Positions 53,210 through 62,369 of a stretch of DNA of 64,000 nucleotides are shown here, piece after piece. The translations under genes were made by a program, and so were the position numbers. The notes below the pieces were generated by a model. That model saw only the letters and a list, made by a program, of their open reading frames with translations. It had not been told where the DNA came from and ran no database searches. The stretch lies in the NCBI RefSeq assembly GCF_020833685.1, contig NZ_JACKZY010000001.1, positions 880,578 to 944,577 of the forward strand. Direction: 5' to 3'. This DNA comes from Nitratireductor sp. B36 (lineage in GTDB: Bacteria; Pseudomonadota; Alphaproteobacteria; Rhizobiales; Rhizobiaceae). The stretch's first letter is position 1; every line of letters starts with the position of its first letter.

Positions 53210-55264
53210 ATGCAGAACCTCTGGAAAGACAGCGAAGCCGAAAAGTTCGTCGAGCACTACGCCGCAAAGGGCGTCGACCGCGATCTGGCGCTGCGCGTCT
53301 ACACGACCCGCCTTCTCGGCGGCGAGCCGCGCCTTGTCCTGCATGGCGGCGGCAACACCTCGCTCAAAAGCAAGGCGACCGATATTCTGGGCCGCGAATA
53401 TGACGTGCTCTGCGTCAAGGGCAGCGGCTGGGACATGGGTGTGATCGAGCCCGAAGGCCTGCCTGCCGTGAAGATGGACGCGCTTCTGGCCGCCCGCAAG
53501 CTCGATGCGCTGGCAGACGAGGACATGGTCGCCATGCAGCGCGCCAATCTCATCGATCCGGGCTCCCCGAACCCCTCCATCGAGACCCTGCTGCACGCCT
53601 TCCTGCCGCACAAATTCGTCGATCACACCCACTCGACCGCCATCCTCGCGCTGGTCGACCAGAAGGATTCCGAAGCGCTCTGCAAAAAGGTCTTCGGCGA
53701 CCGGCTCGGCTTCGTGCCCTACATCAAGCCGGGCTTCGACCTCGCCAAGGAAGCCGCCGACATCTACGACAAGAACCCGTCCGTCGAGGGCCTGATCCTC
53801 GACAAGCACGGCATCTTCACCTTCGCCGAAGACGCGAAGACGGCCTACGATCTCATGATCGAGTTCGTCACCATGGCGGAAGATTATGTCGCCAAGAACG
53901 GCAAGGCTCCCTTCAAGCCGGTGGCGCTTCCCAGGGAGCTCGCCACCCCGTCCGAGATCATGCCCTATCTGCGCGGCGCGATCGCTATTGACGAGGGCGA
54001 GGGCAAATATGGCGGCATGGTCTGCGATTTCCGCACCTCGCCGAAAATCCTCGATTATGTGAACGCCGACACGGCAGAAGAGCTCGCCACGCGCGGCGTT
54101 TCCACGCCGGACCTGTCGATCCGCATCAAGACCGGCCCCATGGTGCTGCCCGCCCCGGAGGCCGGCAAGCTCGATGACTATGGCAAGGTGATCCGCGAAA
54201 AGGTCGCGGAATTCTCCGCTCGCTACAAGGACTATTTCGAGACCAACAACGCCGCCGACGATGTCGAGCGCACCATGCTCGACACCATGCCGCGCCTCAC
54301 ACTGGTGCGCGGGCTCGGCCTTATCGGCCATGGCCGCAGCATGAAGGAAGCGAAGATCGCCGCCGATGTCGGCGAGATGCTGGTGGAAGCCGTCACCGGT
54401 GCCGAGGCCATCGGCTCCTTCCACCCGCTCGCGCTGTCGGATCTCTTCGAGTTGGAATACTGGTCGCTTGAACAGGCCAAGCTCGCCTCCAACAAGCCCA
54501 AGCCGCTGTCCGGCCAGGTCACTCTGGTCACCGGCGGCGCTGGCGCCATCGGTGCGGCCACGGCAAAACTTTTCGCATCGCAGGGGGCCCATGTGGTCGT
54601 CGTCGACATGCATGCCGACAAGGCCGAAGAGGTCGCGAAATCGATCGGCAATGCCGCCATCGGCATCGGCGCCGACGTGACCGACGCGACAGCCGTGCGC
54701 GCCGCCTTCGACAAGGCGCGCGATGTGTTCGGCGGTGTCGACATCGTCGTCTCCAACGCGGGTGCGGCCTGGGAAGGCAAGATCGGCGAGCTGGAAGACG
54801 CCACGCTGCGCAAGAGCTTCGAGCTCAATTTCTTCGCCCATCAGAGCGTTGCACAAAACGCGGTGCGCCTCTTCAAGCAGCAGGGCACCGGCGGCGTTCT
54901 CCTCTTCAACGCCTCCAAGCAGGCGGTCAATCCGGGGGCGAATTTCGGCGCCTACGGCCTGCCCAAAGCGGCAACGCTCTTCCTCTCGCGCCAATATGCG
55001 CTGGACTACGGCTCCATCGGGGTGCGCTCCAACGCCGTCAATGCCGACCGCATCCGCTCGGGCCTCCTGACCAACGAGATGATCGCCAACCGCTCCACCG
55101 CGCGCGGCGTTTCAGAGAAGGATTATATGGGCGGCAATCTTCTCGGCCTCGAGGTCCGCGCTGAGGATGTGGCGCAAGCCTTCCTGAACCACGCCCTCGC
55201 CGAACGCACCACCGCCGACGTCACCACCGTCGACGGCGGCAACATCGCGGCAGCGCTGCGCTAA
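53210..55264 (+). CDS. Class II aldolase fused to a short-chain dehydrogenase
   Basis: 684 residues. Residues 1-430 form a class II aldolase domain with zinc ligands H139 and H141 (HTHST) and a third His in LDKHGIFTF. Residues about 430-684 form a full SDR domain with TGGAGAIG near 441-448, Ser in NASKQA and catalytic Tyr582/Lys586 (YGLPK). The architecture is that of rhamnulose-1-phosphate aldolase/lactaldehyde dehydrogenase (RhaEW, YuxG). Rhamnose genes are absent, while mtnK and mtnA are near, so cleavage of methylthioribulose-1-phosphate or deoxyribulose-1-phosphate to DHAP and an aldehyde is proposed. The SDR domain could then oxidise or reduce the aldehyde. Confidence 0.93.
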   Translation: MQNLWKDSEAEKFVEHYAAKGVDRDLALRVYTTRLLGGEPRLVLHGGGNTSLKSKATDILGREYDVLCVKGSGWDMGVIEPEGLPAVKMDALLAARKLDALADEDMVAMQRANLIDPGSPNPSIETLLHAFLPHKFVDHTHSTAILALVDQKDSEALCKKVFGDRLGFVPYIKPGFDLAKEAADIYDKNPSVEGLILDKHGIFTFAEDAKTAYDLMIEFVTMAEDYVAKNGKAPFKPVALPRELATPSEIMPYLRGAIAIDEGEGKYGGMVCDFRTSPKILDYVNADTAEELATRGVSTPDLSIRIKTGPMVLPAPEAGKLDDYGKVIREKVAEFSARYKDYFETNNAADDVERTMLDTMPRLTLVRGLGLIGHGRSMKEAKIAADVGEMLVEAVTGAEAIGSFHPLALSDLFELEYWSLEQAKLASNKPKPLSGQVTLVTGGAGAIGAATAKLFASQGAHVVVVDMHADKAEEVAKSIGNAAIGIGADVTDATAVRAAFDKARDVFGGVDIVVSNAGAAWEGKIGELEDATLRKSFELNFFAHQSVAQNAVRLFKQQGTGGVLLFNASKQAVNPGANFGAYGLPKAATLFLSRQYALDYGSIGVRSNAVNADRIRSGLLTNEMIANRSTARGVSEKDYMGGNLLGLEVRAEDVAQAFLNHALAERTTADVTTVDGGNIAAALR

Positions 55265-55280
55265 TATAGAGCCGGCAGTC

Positions 55281-55326
55281 CCTTCATCCGCCTGCCGGCA
55301 CCTTCTCCCCGCAAACGGGGAGAAGG
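55281..55326. repeat. RIME-like palindrome copy A
   Basis: Reversed relative to copies B and C: CATCCGCCTGCCGGCA stands before CCTTCTCCCC and its inverse GGGGAGAAGG. It begins 17 bases after the aldolase stop and may end its transcript. Confidence 0.8.
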
Positions 55327-55393
55327 AGGAAGCTTCGATTTTCACGCCTCCATTCGCAATGTTGAAACAGCTCCGCCACCCTCTCCGCGCTTT

Positions 55394-55440
55394 CCTTCTC
55401 CCCGCGAGCGGGGAGAAGGTGCCGGCAGGCGGATGAGGGG
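55394..55440. repeat. RIME-like palindrome copy B
   Basis: Stem CCTTCTCCCCGC / GCGGGGAGAAGG followed by TGCCGGCAGGCGGATGAGG. It differs from copy C at one of 47 positions. Confidence 0.85.
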
Positions 55441-55478
55441 CGAGCGCCAACACTGCAAAGAGCGCGCCCGCCATCCCG

Positions 55479-55620
55479 CCCTCGCCCTTCGACAGGCTCA
55501 GGATGAGGGCTTTCGTTGCCACCTCAGCGCGAGATTCACCTGCCCCTATCAAGCCGCCCCCCCCTTTCCATGTCCTTTCCCTGTCCTTTCCCTCATCCTG
55601 AGCTTGTCGAAGGGCGAGGG
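55479..55620. repeat. 31-base inverted pair
   Basis: A left arm at 55479-55509 (containing CCTTCGACAGGCTCAGGATG) and a right arm at 55590-55620 are reverse complements at 30 of 31 positions, separated by 80 bases. This motif is a common interspersed repeat in alphaproteobacterial genomes. Confidence 0.8.
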
Positions 55621-55650
55621 AATGGACACGCACAATCATCGCCACGCTTT

Positions 55651-55697
55651 CCTTCTCCCCGCCAGCGGGGAGAAGGTGCCGGCAGGCGGATGAGGGG
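55651..55697. repeat. RIME-like palindrome copy C
   Basis: Same layout and orientation as copy B, including the CGCTTT preceding the stem, which indicates that the repeat unit extends beyond the palindrome. Confidence 0.85.
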
Positions 55698-55895
55698 CGA
55701 CCACCAACCGCCCTGCGATTGGGCGCGGCGTACCAGCAGTGACCCTCCCGGCATAGCCCCTCGGGTCGAGGCCCGAGGGTGACGAATGGCAGAAGCGGTG
55801 GCGTCAATCTCCAACGCCGAAGATTTGCATCGCCCCACCCCCAATTCGTCATACCCGGCCCCCGAGCCGGGTATCCATGCCTGAACGGCAAACAA

Positions 55896-55921
55896 AAAGG
55901 GCGACCCGAAAGCCGCCCTTT
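55896..55921 (-). terminator. Terminator of the sugar ABC transporter operon
   Basis: On the minus strand AAAGGGCG and CGCCCTTT form an eight-base stem, with a T run of five at the end of the right arm. It starts 21 bases after the binding-protein stop. Confidence 0.75.
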
Positions 55922-55942
55922 CCATTTCATCCCAATCACGCC

Positions 55943-56998
55943 TCAGTCGCGCGCAGGCAGGGGCATCCAGTCCGGCACGGCCACATCGGCATGGGCAAAC
56001 TGCGGCATCTTCGCCGAAAGGTCGTCCATGTTCTTGATGTCGCCGTCGTTCAGCGCCTTCTGCGTAATCAGCGTCGGCGGAACGATGACGCTCTTGCCCG
56101 GCTCCTCACCGGCCAGAAGCATCGCAAGCGCGCGCACCGAAACCTCGCCCACGACAGCAGGGTTCGTGGCAGCCGTCGCCACCCAGGCGCTGCCCGGCTC
56201 GCGCATGGCGGAAATGTCGGCCGTCGAAACGTCAGCCGAATAGATCTTGATGCTGTCGGAAAGGCCGGCCTCGTCCACGGCGATCTTCACGCCCTTGGCG
56301 AATTCGTCATAGGGCGCGAACATGACCTGGATGTCCGGGTTTGCCGTCACCACCGAGCGCGCCTGATTGGCGACCGAATTGGCGATCGGATTGTCAAGCG
56401 TGCCGAATTGCGCCACTTCCTCGATGCCCGGATATTTTTCCTTGAACTCACGCCAGGTTTCGTCGCGGCGATCGAGCGGCGCAATGCCGGCCACATAGAC
56501 ATAGCCCGCCTTCCACTCTTCGCCATTGTCCTTGATCGCCTGTTCCAGCGCCAGCCGCGCCAGATCCCGGTCGGACTGCTCGATCTGCGGGATCGCGTCA
56601 TTCTCGACATTCACGTCAAAGGCCACGACCTTGATGCCCGCATCGACGGCGCGTTGGGCCGCTTCCTTCATGGATTCGGTCAGGCCATGCTGGATGATGA
56701 TGCCATCAACGCCAAGCGCAATCGCCTGATCCACCATGTCAGCCTGAAGGGCGGCGTCCTGCCGGCTGTCGAGCACGCGCAGGTTCACGCCCAGCGCCTC
56801 GGCCTGCTTTTCCACGCCCGAAAGATAGGCCTGGAAGAAGTCGCCGGTGGAAAGATAACGCACCAGCGCGATTTCCACGTCGCCCGGGTTGTCGAATGGC
56901 GCGGGCTTGTCCTGTGCGCCGGCTCCTGCCGGCAGGAGCATGGTGGCGCCGGCGAGTGCCGCGGCCATCTTGCCCAGAAGTCTGCGTGAAATGTTCAT
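55943..56998 (-). CDS. Sugar ABC transporter, periplasmic binding protein (RbsB type)
   Basis: 351 residues from the ATG at 56998, preceded by GGAGGAGAAGAAC. The signal peptide is MNISRRLLGKMAAALAGATM, ending near GAGAQD. The mature domain follows the type I periplasmic-binding fold: ALVRYLSTGDFFQAYLSGVE, VDGIIIQHGLTESMKEAAQR, VVAFDVNVEND. Proteins of this class bind ribose-like or similar sugars. Next to mtnK and mtnA, 5-methylthioribose or 5-deoxyribose are candidate ligands. It is the last gene of the importer operon and the gap of 37 bases to the permease is typical. Confidence 0.93.
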   Translation of the reverse strand: MNISRRLLGKMAAALAGATMLLPAGAGAQDKPAPFDNPGDVEIALVRYLSTGDFFQAYLSGVEKQAEALGVNLRVLDSRQDAALQADMVDQAIALGVDGIIIQHGLTESMKEAAQRAVDAGIKVVAFDVNVENDAIPQIEQSDRDLARLALEQAIKDNGEEWKAGYVYVAGIAPLDRRDETWREFKEKYPGIEEVAQFGTLDNPIANSVANQARSVVTANPDIQVMFAPYDEFAKGVKIAVDEAGLSDSIKIYSADVSTADISAMREPGSAWVATAATNPAVVGEVSVRALAMLLAGEEPGKSVIVPPTLITQKALNDGDIKNMDDLSAKMPQFAHADVAVPDWMPLPARD

Positions 56999-57035
56999 GT
57001 TCTTCTCCTCCACTGCCTGTTGCTCTTGTTCCGCG

Positions 57036-58097
57036 CTATCGGGCATTCCTCCCCAGAAGCGCAAAGGTAAAGATCAGCGCGATGACAAGCACCGCCCCCT
57101 TGACGAAATCCTGCGTGTAATAAGGCACGTTCATCATAGTGAGCCCCTGCAGGAGCACGCCCACGAACAGCGCCCCGATGGCCGTGCCGAATGCGTTCGG
57201 CTTGGCTGCACCCAGCACCGCAAAACCGATCAGTGCCGCCGCCACCGCATCCAGAAGCAGATTGTTGCCCGAGGCGATGTCGCCGCGTCCCAGGCGCGCT
57301 GCCAGAAGAATGCCGCCGATGGAAGCGAACACGCCCGAGATCACATAGGCCCAGATGCGATAGGCCTTGACCGGCGCACCGGCGAATTCCGCAGCCCGTG
57401 CATTGGACCCCACCGCATACATCATGCGGCCAAACCGCGTGTATTCGAGGAAGAACCAGATCAGGATGGCAAGCACGATCAGCACCACCACCGAGGCCGG
57501 CACAAGATTTTCAATGAAGAGGTCGAACCGATGACGCCCGAGCGCCAGAAAGGCCTGGCTGAACGTGCCTTCGGCGGTCGAGCCATCAGGCAGCGTCATG
57601 CCGGTGGCGATGGAGCGCCCTTCGGTCGGGATGCGCTGCAAGCCGATCAGAAGGAACATCATGCCCAGCGTTGCCAGAAGATCGGGCACCCGCATGTAGC
57701 AGATGATCAAACCGTTGATCAGCCCGACCAGCGCGCCGATGGCAAGGCACACCAGAACCGCGACGAGCGCGTTCTGCTCCAGCACCACCATCACATAGGC
57801 CGCCGCCATCATGGAGCTGGTGGCGATGGAGCCTATGGAAAGGTCGAAACCGCCCACCACCAGCGTCGCTGTCACGCCCAGCGCCAGAATGCCGGTGATC
57901 GAAACCGACTGCAGGATGAAGACCGCCGCCTGCGGCGAGGTGAAGCCGCGCGTGGCCAGCGAGAAGAAGACGATCAGCCCCACAAGCAGGGTCAGAAAAC
58001 CATAGCGGATGGCCAGCTCGCGCATTGAAAGCCCCTCTTTTGGCCGCGCATCGACCTTTGCTTCCACTGTGCTTTCCCGTGCCGTCTGGCTGTCCAT
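57036..58097 (-). CDS. Sugar ABC transporter, permease (RbsC type)
   Basis: 353 residues. After a hydrophilic N-terminus come about eight to ten helices. The family signature TLVVGGFDLSIGSIATSSMM lies near residue 80, and FGRMMYAVGSNARAAEFAGA (EAA-like loop) near 235. It forms the membrane channel of the importer. The ATG at 58097 gives a six-base gap to the ATPase stop; a GTG at 58103, with GGAG four bases before it, is possible. Confidence 0.94.
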   Translation of the reverse strand: MDSQTARESTVEAKVDARPKEGLSMRELAIRYGFLTLLVGLIVFFSLATRGFTSPQAAVFILQSVSITGILALGVTATLVVGGFDLSIGSIATSSMMAAAYVMVVLEQNALVAVLVCLAIGALVGLINGLIICYMRVPDLLATLGMMFLLIGLQRIPTEGRSIATGMTLPDGSTAEGTFSQAFLALGRHRFDLFIENLVPASVVVLIVLAILIWFFLEYTRFGRMMYAVGSNARAAEFAGAPVKAYRIWAYVISGVFASIGGILLAARLGRGDIASGNNLLLDAVAAALIGFAVLGAAKPNAFGTAIGALFVGVLLQGLTMMNVPYYTQDFVKGAVLVIALIFTFALLGRNAR

Positions 58098-58103
58098 GCT
58101 CAC

Positions 58104-59618
58104 TCAGCTCCCTGTCACTTCCAAACGCTGCCCGGCAACCTCCGCCAGAAGCCGGTCCATGTCCACATCGGCATTGCGATGCTCGCCCACAATCGTGTTT
58201 TCCGACATGACGAGAATGCGGTCTGCTGTCTCCAGCGCCTCGTCCAGTTCGGTCAGAAAAATCAGTGTTGCGCGATCGCCAGCACTTTCGCGCAGCTTGG
58301 CCGCAATGTCGTGGCGGGCGGCAATGTCGACACCCTGAAACGGCTCGTCGAGGATCAGCAAGCGCGATGTCTGCGTCAGCCAGCGCGCCACCGTCACCTT
58401 TTGTTGATTGCCGCCTGAAAGCGTCGCCAGATCGTCGCGCTCGGAGCGGCAGACGATCTTCAGATCCGCAATCTGGTCACGCGCCGTCTGGCGCTCGGCC
58501 CGCCGCCGCATCACGCCCGCATTGGCGAAACGCGGCAGAAAGGGCAGGCTCATATTCTCATAGATGTTGAATTCCGGCACGATGCCCGTGGAGGCGCGGT
58601 CCTTGGCAACGAGGAAAACGCCATCCCGGATCGCGCTCTGCGGCGTCTTTGGCGCATAGGGTCTGCCATCCAGCTCCATCGTGCCCGACAGAGGCGCGTG
58701 AATGCCAAAAAGGGTTTCTGCTAGCTGCGTCTTGCCCACGCCCACAAGGCCCGTCACGGCCACGATCTCGCCCGCACCCAGTTCAAGCGAGATCGGCTTT
58801 GCGCCCTGTGCGATCCTCAAATCACGCGCCGAAAAGACCGGCGTCCCCGCCGCGCGCACATTAATGCTGTGGCGGCCGAGATTCTGCCCCAGCATGGCAT
58901 TGACCGCGCCTTCGTAATCGAGCGGCTTGTCTTCGAACTGGCCGACAATCGCCCCGTCGCGCAGGCTCACGATCCTGTCGGCAACACGGCGGATATCCGA
59001 CATGCGGTGCGAAATATAGAGAATGGCGACGCCACGCGCCTTCAGCCGGTCGATGAGCGCGAACAGCCGCTCGGCCTCATTGCTCGAAAGCGAAGAGGTT
59101 GGTTCATCGAGGATCATCACCTGCGGCTCGTGCGACATGGCGCGCGCAATCGCCACCATCTGCCGGTCGGCCAGCGAAAGGTCGGTCACTTCCGCGCCAA
59201 GATCGATCCCCAGCCCCATGCGCTCGGCCACGTCGCGCGCCTCACGCCGCACCTTGCGCGGATTGAAGAAGAAGCCGCGGCCCGCACCATTCAGCCGGTC
59301 GAGCACAAGATTGCTCGCCACGTCGAGCGCGCCGACAACACCATCATTGATGTTCTGGTGAACCGTCACCACGCCGGCCCGCATCGCTTCGGCGGGCGTG
59401 GCAGGGGAGAAGGGCTTGTCGCCCAGCATCATCACGCCGCGATCGGCGCGGTGGACACCGCTCATGATCTTGACAAGCGTCGACTTGCCGGCGCCATTGG
59501 CGCCCATCAGAACCGTGACCTCGCCAGCGCGCAGATCGAGCCCAACCCCGCGCAGAACGGCGTTCGGTCCGAATGCCTTGGTCAGACCGGCTATCCGAAA
59601 AATGGCAGTGTCGCCCAT
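58104..59618 (-). CDS. Sugar ABC transporter, ATP-binding protein (RbsA type)
   Basis: 504 residues with two ABC domains. The first has GANGAGKST, the signature-like LSLADRQMVAIARAM and VMILDEPTSS. The second has a variant Walker A (GLVGVGKTQ), LSGGNQQKV and LLILDEPFQGVD. The same asymmetry is seen in RbsA and MglA. The ATG at 59618 is preceded by GGGAGGAGACT. It is the first gene of the importer operon. Its promoter region is shared with the divergent mtnKA genes and contains a 10-5-10 palindrome. Confidence 0.95.
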   Translation of the reverse strand: MGDTAIFRIAGLTKAFGPNAVLRGVGLDLRAGEVTVLMGANGAGKSTLVKIMSGVHRADRGVMMLGDKPFSPATPAEAMRAGVVTVHQNINDGVVGALDVASNLVLDRLNGAGRGFFFNPRKVRREARDVAERMGLGIDLGAEVTDLSLADRQMVAIARAMSHEPQVMILDEPTSSLSSNEAERLFALIDRLKARGVAILYISHRMSDIRRVADRIVSLRDGAIVGQFEDKPLDYEGAVNAMLGQNLGRHSINVRAAGTPVFSARDLRIAQGAKPISLELGAGEIVAVTGLVGVGKTQLAETLFGIHAPLSGTMELDGRPYAPKTPQSAIRDGVFLVAKDRASTGIVPEFNIYENMSLPFLPRFANAGVMRRRAERQTARDQIADLKIVCRSERDDLATLSGGNQQKVTVARWLTQTSRLLILDEPFQGVDIAARHDIAAKLRESAGDRATLIFLTELDEALETADRILVMSENTIVGEHRNADVDMDRLLAEVAGQRLEVTGS

Positions 59619-59653
59619 AGTCTCCTCCCAATATGACGCTATCAGGTAACAAG

Positions 59654-59678
59654 CATTTGTCAACACGATTGACAAATG
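59654..59678. promoter_or_regulatory. Operator between the importer and mtnKA, overlapping both promoters
   Basis: Arms CATTTGTCAA and TTGACAAATG are perfect inverse copies separated by five bases. Each arm holds a TTGACA box pointing outward, towards the importer on the minus strand and towards mtnK on the plus strand, so a bound regulator could block both -35 regions. The -10 boxes are not clear (TAGCGT or similar at the right distance). Half-sites match the smaller repeat in front of the SorC-type gene. Confidence 0.7.
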
Positions 59679-59910
59679 ACAGAGCCTTGGTAGCGTGTTG
59701 CCAGAATTGACGGCAGGAAAGTGTGGTGTCCCCGATCTCGGCCTGTGCCATTCACGCGCGCCCTTTCTGCAGGATCGGGGTGTGGGATGAACAGGCTGGC
59801 CTCGTGCTTCTTCTCCCCTCGAAAGGGAAAATTTGTGCGGGAACACGGGCAATAATAGGACGCGAACCATACGCCTCTTGCTCAGGCGAGAATGGGAGGA
59901 GACAGAAGAG

Positions 59911-61176
59911 ATGAAAGAGAACGCCTTTGAGGCCCTGACGGTGGAGAGCCTGCCGGATCGCCTTGGCAGCATCCCAGAGATTGCCGATCGTCTCGGTGGC
60001 GCGCCCACCGCATGGAAGGTCCGCGAAGTGGGCGACGGCAATCTCAATCTCGTCTTCATCGTGGAAGGTGAGGCGCAAACGCTCATCATCAAGCAGGCAT
60101 TGCCCTATGTCCGGCTCGTCGGCGACAGCTGGCCGCTTCCCCTGAAGCGCTCCTTCTTCGAATATCACGCGCTCACCCGCCAGGAAAAACGCGCGCCGGG
60201 CACCGTGCCTGCCGTCTATTACTTCGATGAGGCGCAGGCCCTCATCGCCATGGAGTTCCTGTCGCCGCACATCATCCTGCGACGCGCCCTAATCGAGGGG
60301 CAGGAGCTGCCGAAGATCGGCAGGGACCTCGGCCTCTTCATGGCCCGCACCCTCTTCCGCGGGTCCGACCTTTCCATGAAGGCGGCAGACCGAAAGGCCG
60401 ATCTCGCGCTCTTCGCAGACAATGTCGACCTTTGCGACATCACCGAAAGCCTGGTCTTCACCGACCCCTATTTCGAAGCGCCGATGAACCGGCACACGCC
60501 CGGTCTCGACGCTTTGGTGAAGGAACTGCGCTCAGACCGCGATCTGAAGGTCGCCGCCCAGCGCATGAAGCACCTCTTTGCTACAAGAGCCGAGACCATG
60601 GTGCATGGCGACCTGCATTCGGGCTCCGTCATGGTCACGAAGGACGACACCCGCGTCATCGATCCGGAATTCGCCTTTTACGGCCCCATGGCCTTCGATG
60701 TCGGCATGTTGCTTGCCAATTACTGGATGGCTTATTTCTCCCAGCGCGGGCACGAGGAAAACGGCAGCCGCGCCTCCATGCGCGGCTATCTGCTTGGCGT
60801 CATTTCCGAGACCTGGACCACCTTCCGCGACGAGTTCGCCCATCTGTGGCGCACCGAGCGCAGCGGCATGCTCTATCAGGCATCGCTCTATGAAGATCAG
60901 AACGATGCGCTGGGTTCGGAGCAGGCGCTCAACCATGTGATCCACGATTTGTGGACCGACATGCTTGGCTTTGCCGGCATAGAAATGCACCGCCGCATTC
61001 TGGGCCTCGCCCACAATGCTGACTTCGAAGACATTGCCGACGAGAAGCTTCGCGCTGCCTGCGAGGCACCGGCTCTGAAATTCGGACGCCACATTGTGGT
61101 CAACCGCAAACACATTCAATCGCTGGCCGAGCTTGATAGGCTGGCCGAAGCACTCGACCAGGGGAAACTGTCATGA
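59911..61176 (+). CDS. mtnK: S-methyl-5-thioribose kinase (MtnK family)
   Basis: 421 residues from the ATG at 59911, preceded by GGGAGGAGACAGAAGAG. The protein-kinase-like fold shows [36 protein letters not shown], the catalytic loop [11 protein letters not shown] (H232, D234) and metal site [14 protein letters not shown] (D251). These are MtnK signatures. It phosphorylates C1 of 5-methylthioribose; the related DrdK acts on 5-deoxyribose, so the substrate is uncertain. It overlaps mtnA by four bases. The importer is divergent from it. Confidence 0.93.
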   Translation: MKENAFEALTVESLPDRLGSIPEIADRLGGAPTAWKVREVGDGNLNLVFIVEGEAQTLIIKQALPYVRLVGDSWPLPLKRSFFEYHALTRQEKRAPGTVPAVYYFDEAQALIAMEFLSPHIILRRALIEGQELPKIGRDLGLFMARTLFRGSDLSMKAADRKADLALFADNVDLCDITESLVFTDPYFEAPMNRHTPGLDALVKELRSDRDLKVAAQRMKHLFATRAETMVHGDLHSGSVMVTKDDTRVIDPEFAFYGPMAFDVGMLLANYWMAYFSQRGHEENGSRASMRGYLLGVISETWTTFRDEFAHLWRTERSGMLYQASLYEDQNDALGSEQALNHVIHDLWTDMLGFAGIEMHRRILGLAHNADFEDIADEKLRAACEAPALKFGRHIVVNRKHIQSLAELDRLAEALDQGKLS

Positions 61177-62282
61177 AGGTTGGAGACAAGCACTACCGCA
61201 CCATCTGGGTGAACGAGGATGGCTGGTCTGTCGATCTCATCGACCAGCGCTGGCTGCCGCACGAGCTGCGCATCGAAAATGTGAAGACCGTCGAAGGCAT
61301 CGCCACCGCCATCCGCGACATGTGGGTGCGCGGCGCGCCGCTGATCGGCGTCACCGCCGCCTATGGCGTTGCCATGCGCATGCGCGAGGATGCTTCTGAT
61401 GCCGCACTCGATGCGGTGTGGGAACAGCTCCACGAGACACGCCCCACCGCGATCAATCTGCGCTGGGCGTTGGATGAAATGCGCGGCCTCCTGCGCGACA
61501 TTGCCGAGGCCGACCGCGCCGAGGCGGCCTACAAGCGCGCCGCCGAGATCGCCGATGAGGATGTGGAATTGAACCGCAGCATCGGCCGGAACGGACTGGA
61601 AATCATTCGCGAGATCGCCGCCCGCAAGAAGCCCGGCGAGCCGGTCAACATTCTCACCCACTGCAATGCCGGCTGGCTGGCCACCGTCGATTTCGGCACC
61701 GCCACCTCGCCCATCTACCACGCGGTGGAAGAAGGCATTGCCGTTCATGTCTATGTGGACGAAACCCGCCCGCGCAACCAGGGCGCCCAGCTCACCGCCT
61801 GGGAGATGGCCGGCCACGGCGTTCCCCACACGCTGGTGGTCGACAATGCCGGCGGCCATCTCATGCAGCACGGCATGGTGGACATGGTGATCGTCGGCAC
61901 CGACCGCACCACTGCCGATGGCGATGTGTGCAACAAGATCGGCACCTATCTGAAGGCGCTGGCGGCGAAGGACAACAATGTCCCCTTCTATGTCGCACTG
62001 CCCTCGCCCACCATTGACTGGACGGTGCATGACGGCGTGAAGGAGATTCCCATCGAGGAACGTTCAGGCGACGAGGTCTCTCTCGTCTGGGGCAAGGATG
62101 AGAACGGCAAGGTGCGGCAGGTGCGGATTTCGCCCGAGGCATCACCTGCCGGAAATCCCGCCTTCGACGTGACGCCGGCCCGGCTTGTCACCGGCCTCAT
62201 CACCGAGCGCGGCATCGCCGATGCCTCACCCGAAGGGCTCGCCAAACTCTTCCCCGACCCGCCGAAATCGAACGCTGCGTGA
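61173..62282 (+). CDS. mtnA: S-methyl-5-thioribose-1-phosphate isomerase (MtnA family)
   Basis: 369 residues. The proposed catalytic Cys164 ([13 protein letters not shown]) and Asp244 ([14 protein letters not shown]) correspond to Cys160 and Asp240 of the Bacillus enzyme. [15 protein letters not shown] near residue 51 is a conserved substrate-binding stretch. It converts the aldose-1-phosphate into the ketose-1-phosphate. MtnA-like enzymes also act on 5-deoxyribose-1-phosphate. The start overlaps the mtnK stop (ATGA), so the two are co-translated. No mtnB, mtnC or mtnD gene follows. Confidence 0.95.
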   Translation: MKVGDKHYRTIWVNEDGWSVDLIDQRWLPHELRIENVKTVEGIATAIRDMWVRGAPLIGVTAAYGVAMRMREDASDAALDAVWEQLHETRPTAINLRWALDEMRGLLRDIAEADRAEAAYKRAAEIADEDVELNRSIGRNGLEIIREIAARKKPGEPVNILTHCNAGWLATVDFGTATSPIYHAVEEGIAVHVYVDETRPRNQGAQLTAWEMAGHGVPHTLVVDNAGGHLMQHGMVDMVIVGTDRTTADGDVCNKIGTYLKALAAKDNNVPFYVALPSPTIDWTVHDGVKEIPIEERSGDEVSLVWGKDENGKVRQVRISPEASPAGNPAFDVTPARLVTGLITERGIADASPEGLAKLFPDPPKSNAA

Positions 62283-62289
62283 ATTTCAG

Positions 62290-62336
62290 AAAACGATTCA
62301 GAAATCCGGGAAAATCGCCTGTTTCTGAATCGTTTT
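62290..62336. repeat. Long hairpin after mtnA
   Basis: AAAACGATTCAGAAA and TTTCTGAATCGTTTT are perfect 15-base inverted copies around a 17-base loop, eight bases after the mtnA stop. A further perfect palindrome GTTTTCC/GGAAAAC lies at 62352-62365. Confidence 0.8.
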
Positions 62337-62369
62337 CGGGAAAAATCGGACGTTTTCCGGAAAACCGAG

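Larger units (their letters stand above)
55265..55942. other. 678-base intergenic repeat field
   Basis: No gene is supported. The gap between the convergent aldolase and binding-protein genes holds three RIME-like palindromes, a 31-base inverted pair, two more hairpins (55758-55779, CCCTCGGG/CCCGAGGG; 55851-55874, ATACCCGGC/GCCGGGTAT) and the terminator of the ABC operon. Confidence 0.8.

Noticed and set aside
53189-54994. 601-codon frame antisense to the aldolase-SDR gene
   Set aside because: The plus strand has two intact enzyme domains and a good context. The antisense product has no recognised motif.
52200-55264. Rhamnose utilisation operon
   Set aside because: The aldolase-SDR resembles rhamnose enzymes, but rhamnose isomerase, kinase and mutarotase are missing and mtnK/mtnA are present instead.
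55265-55942. CRISPR array
   Set aside because: Repeats are palindromic, in mixed orientation and irregularly spaced; no cas genes are near.
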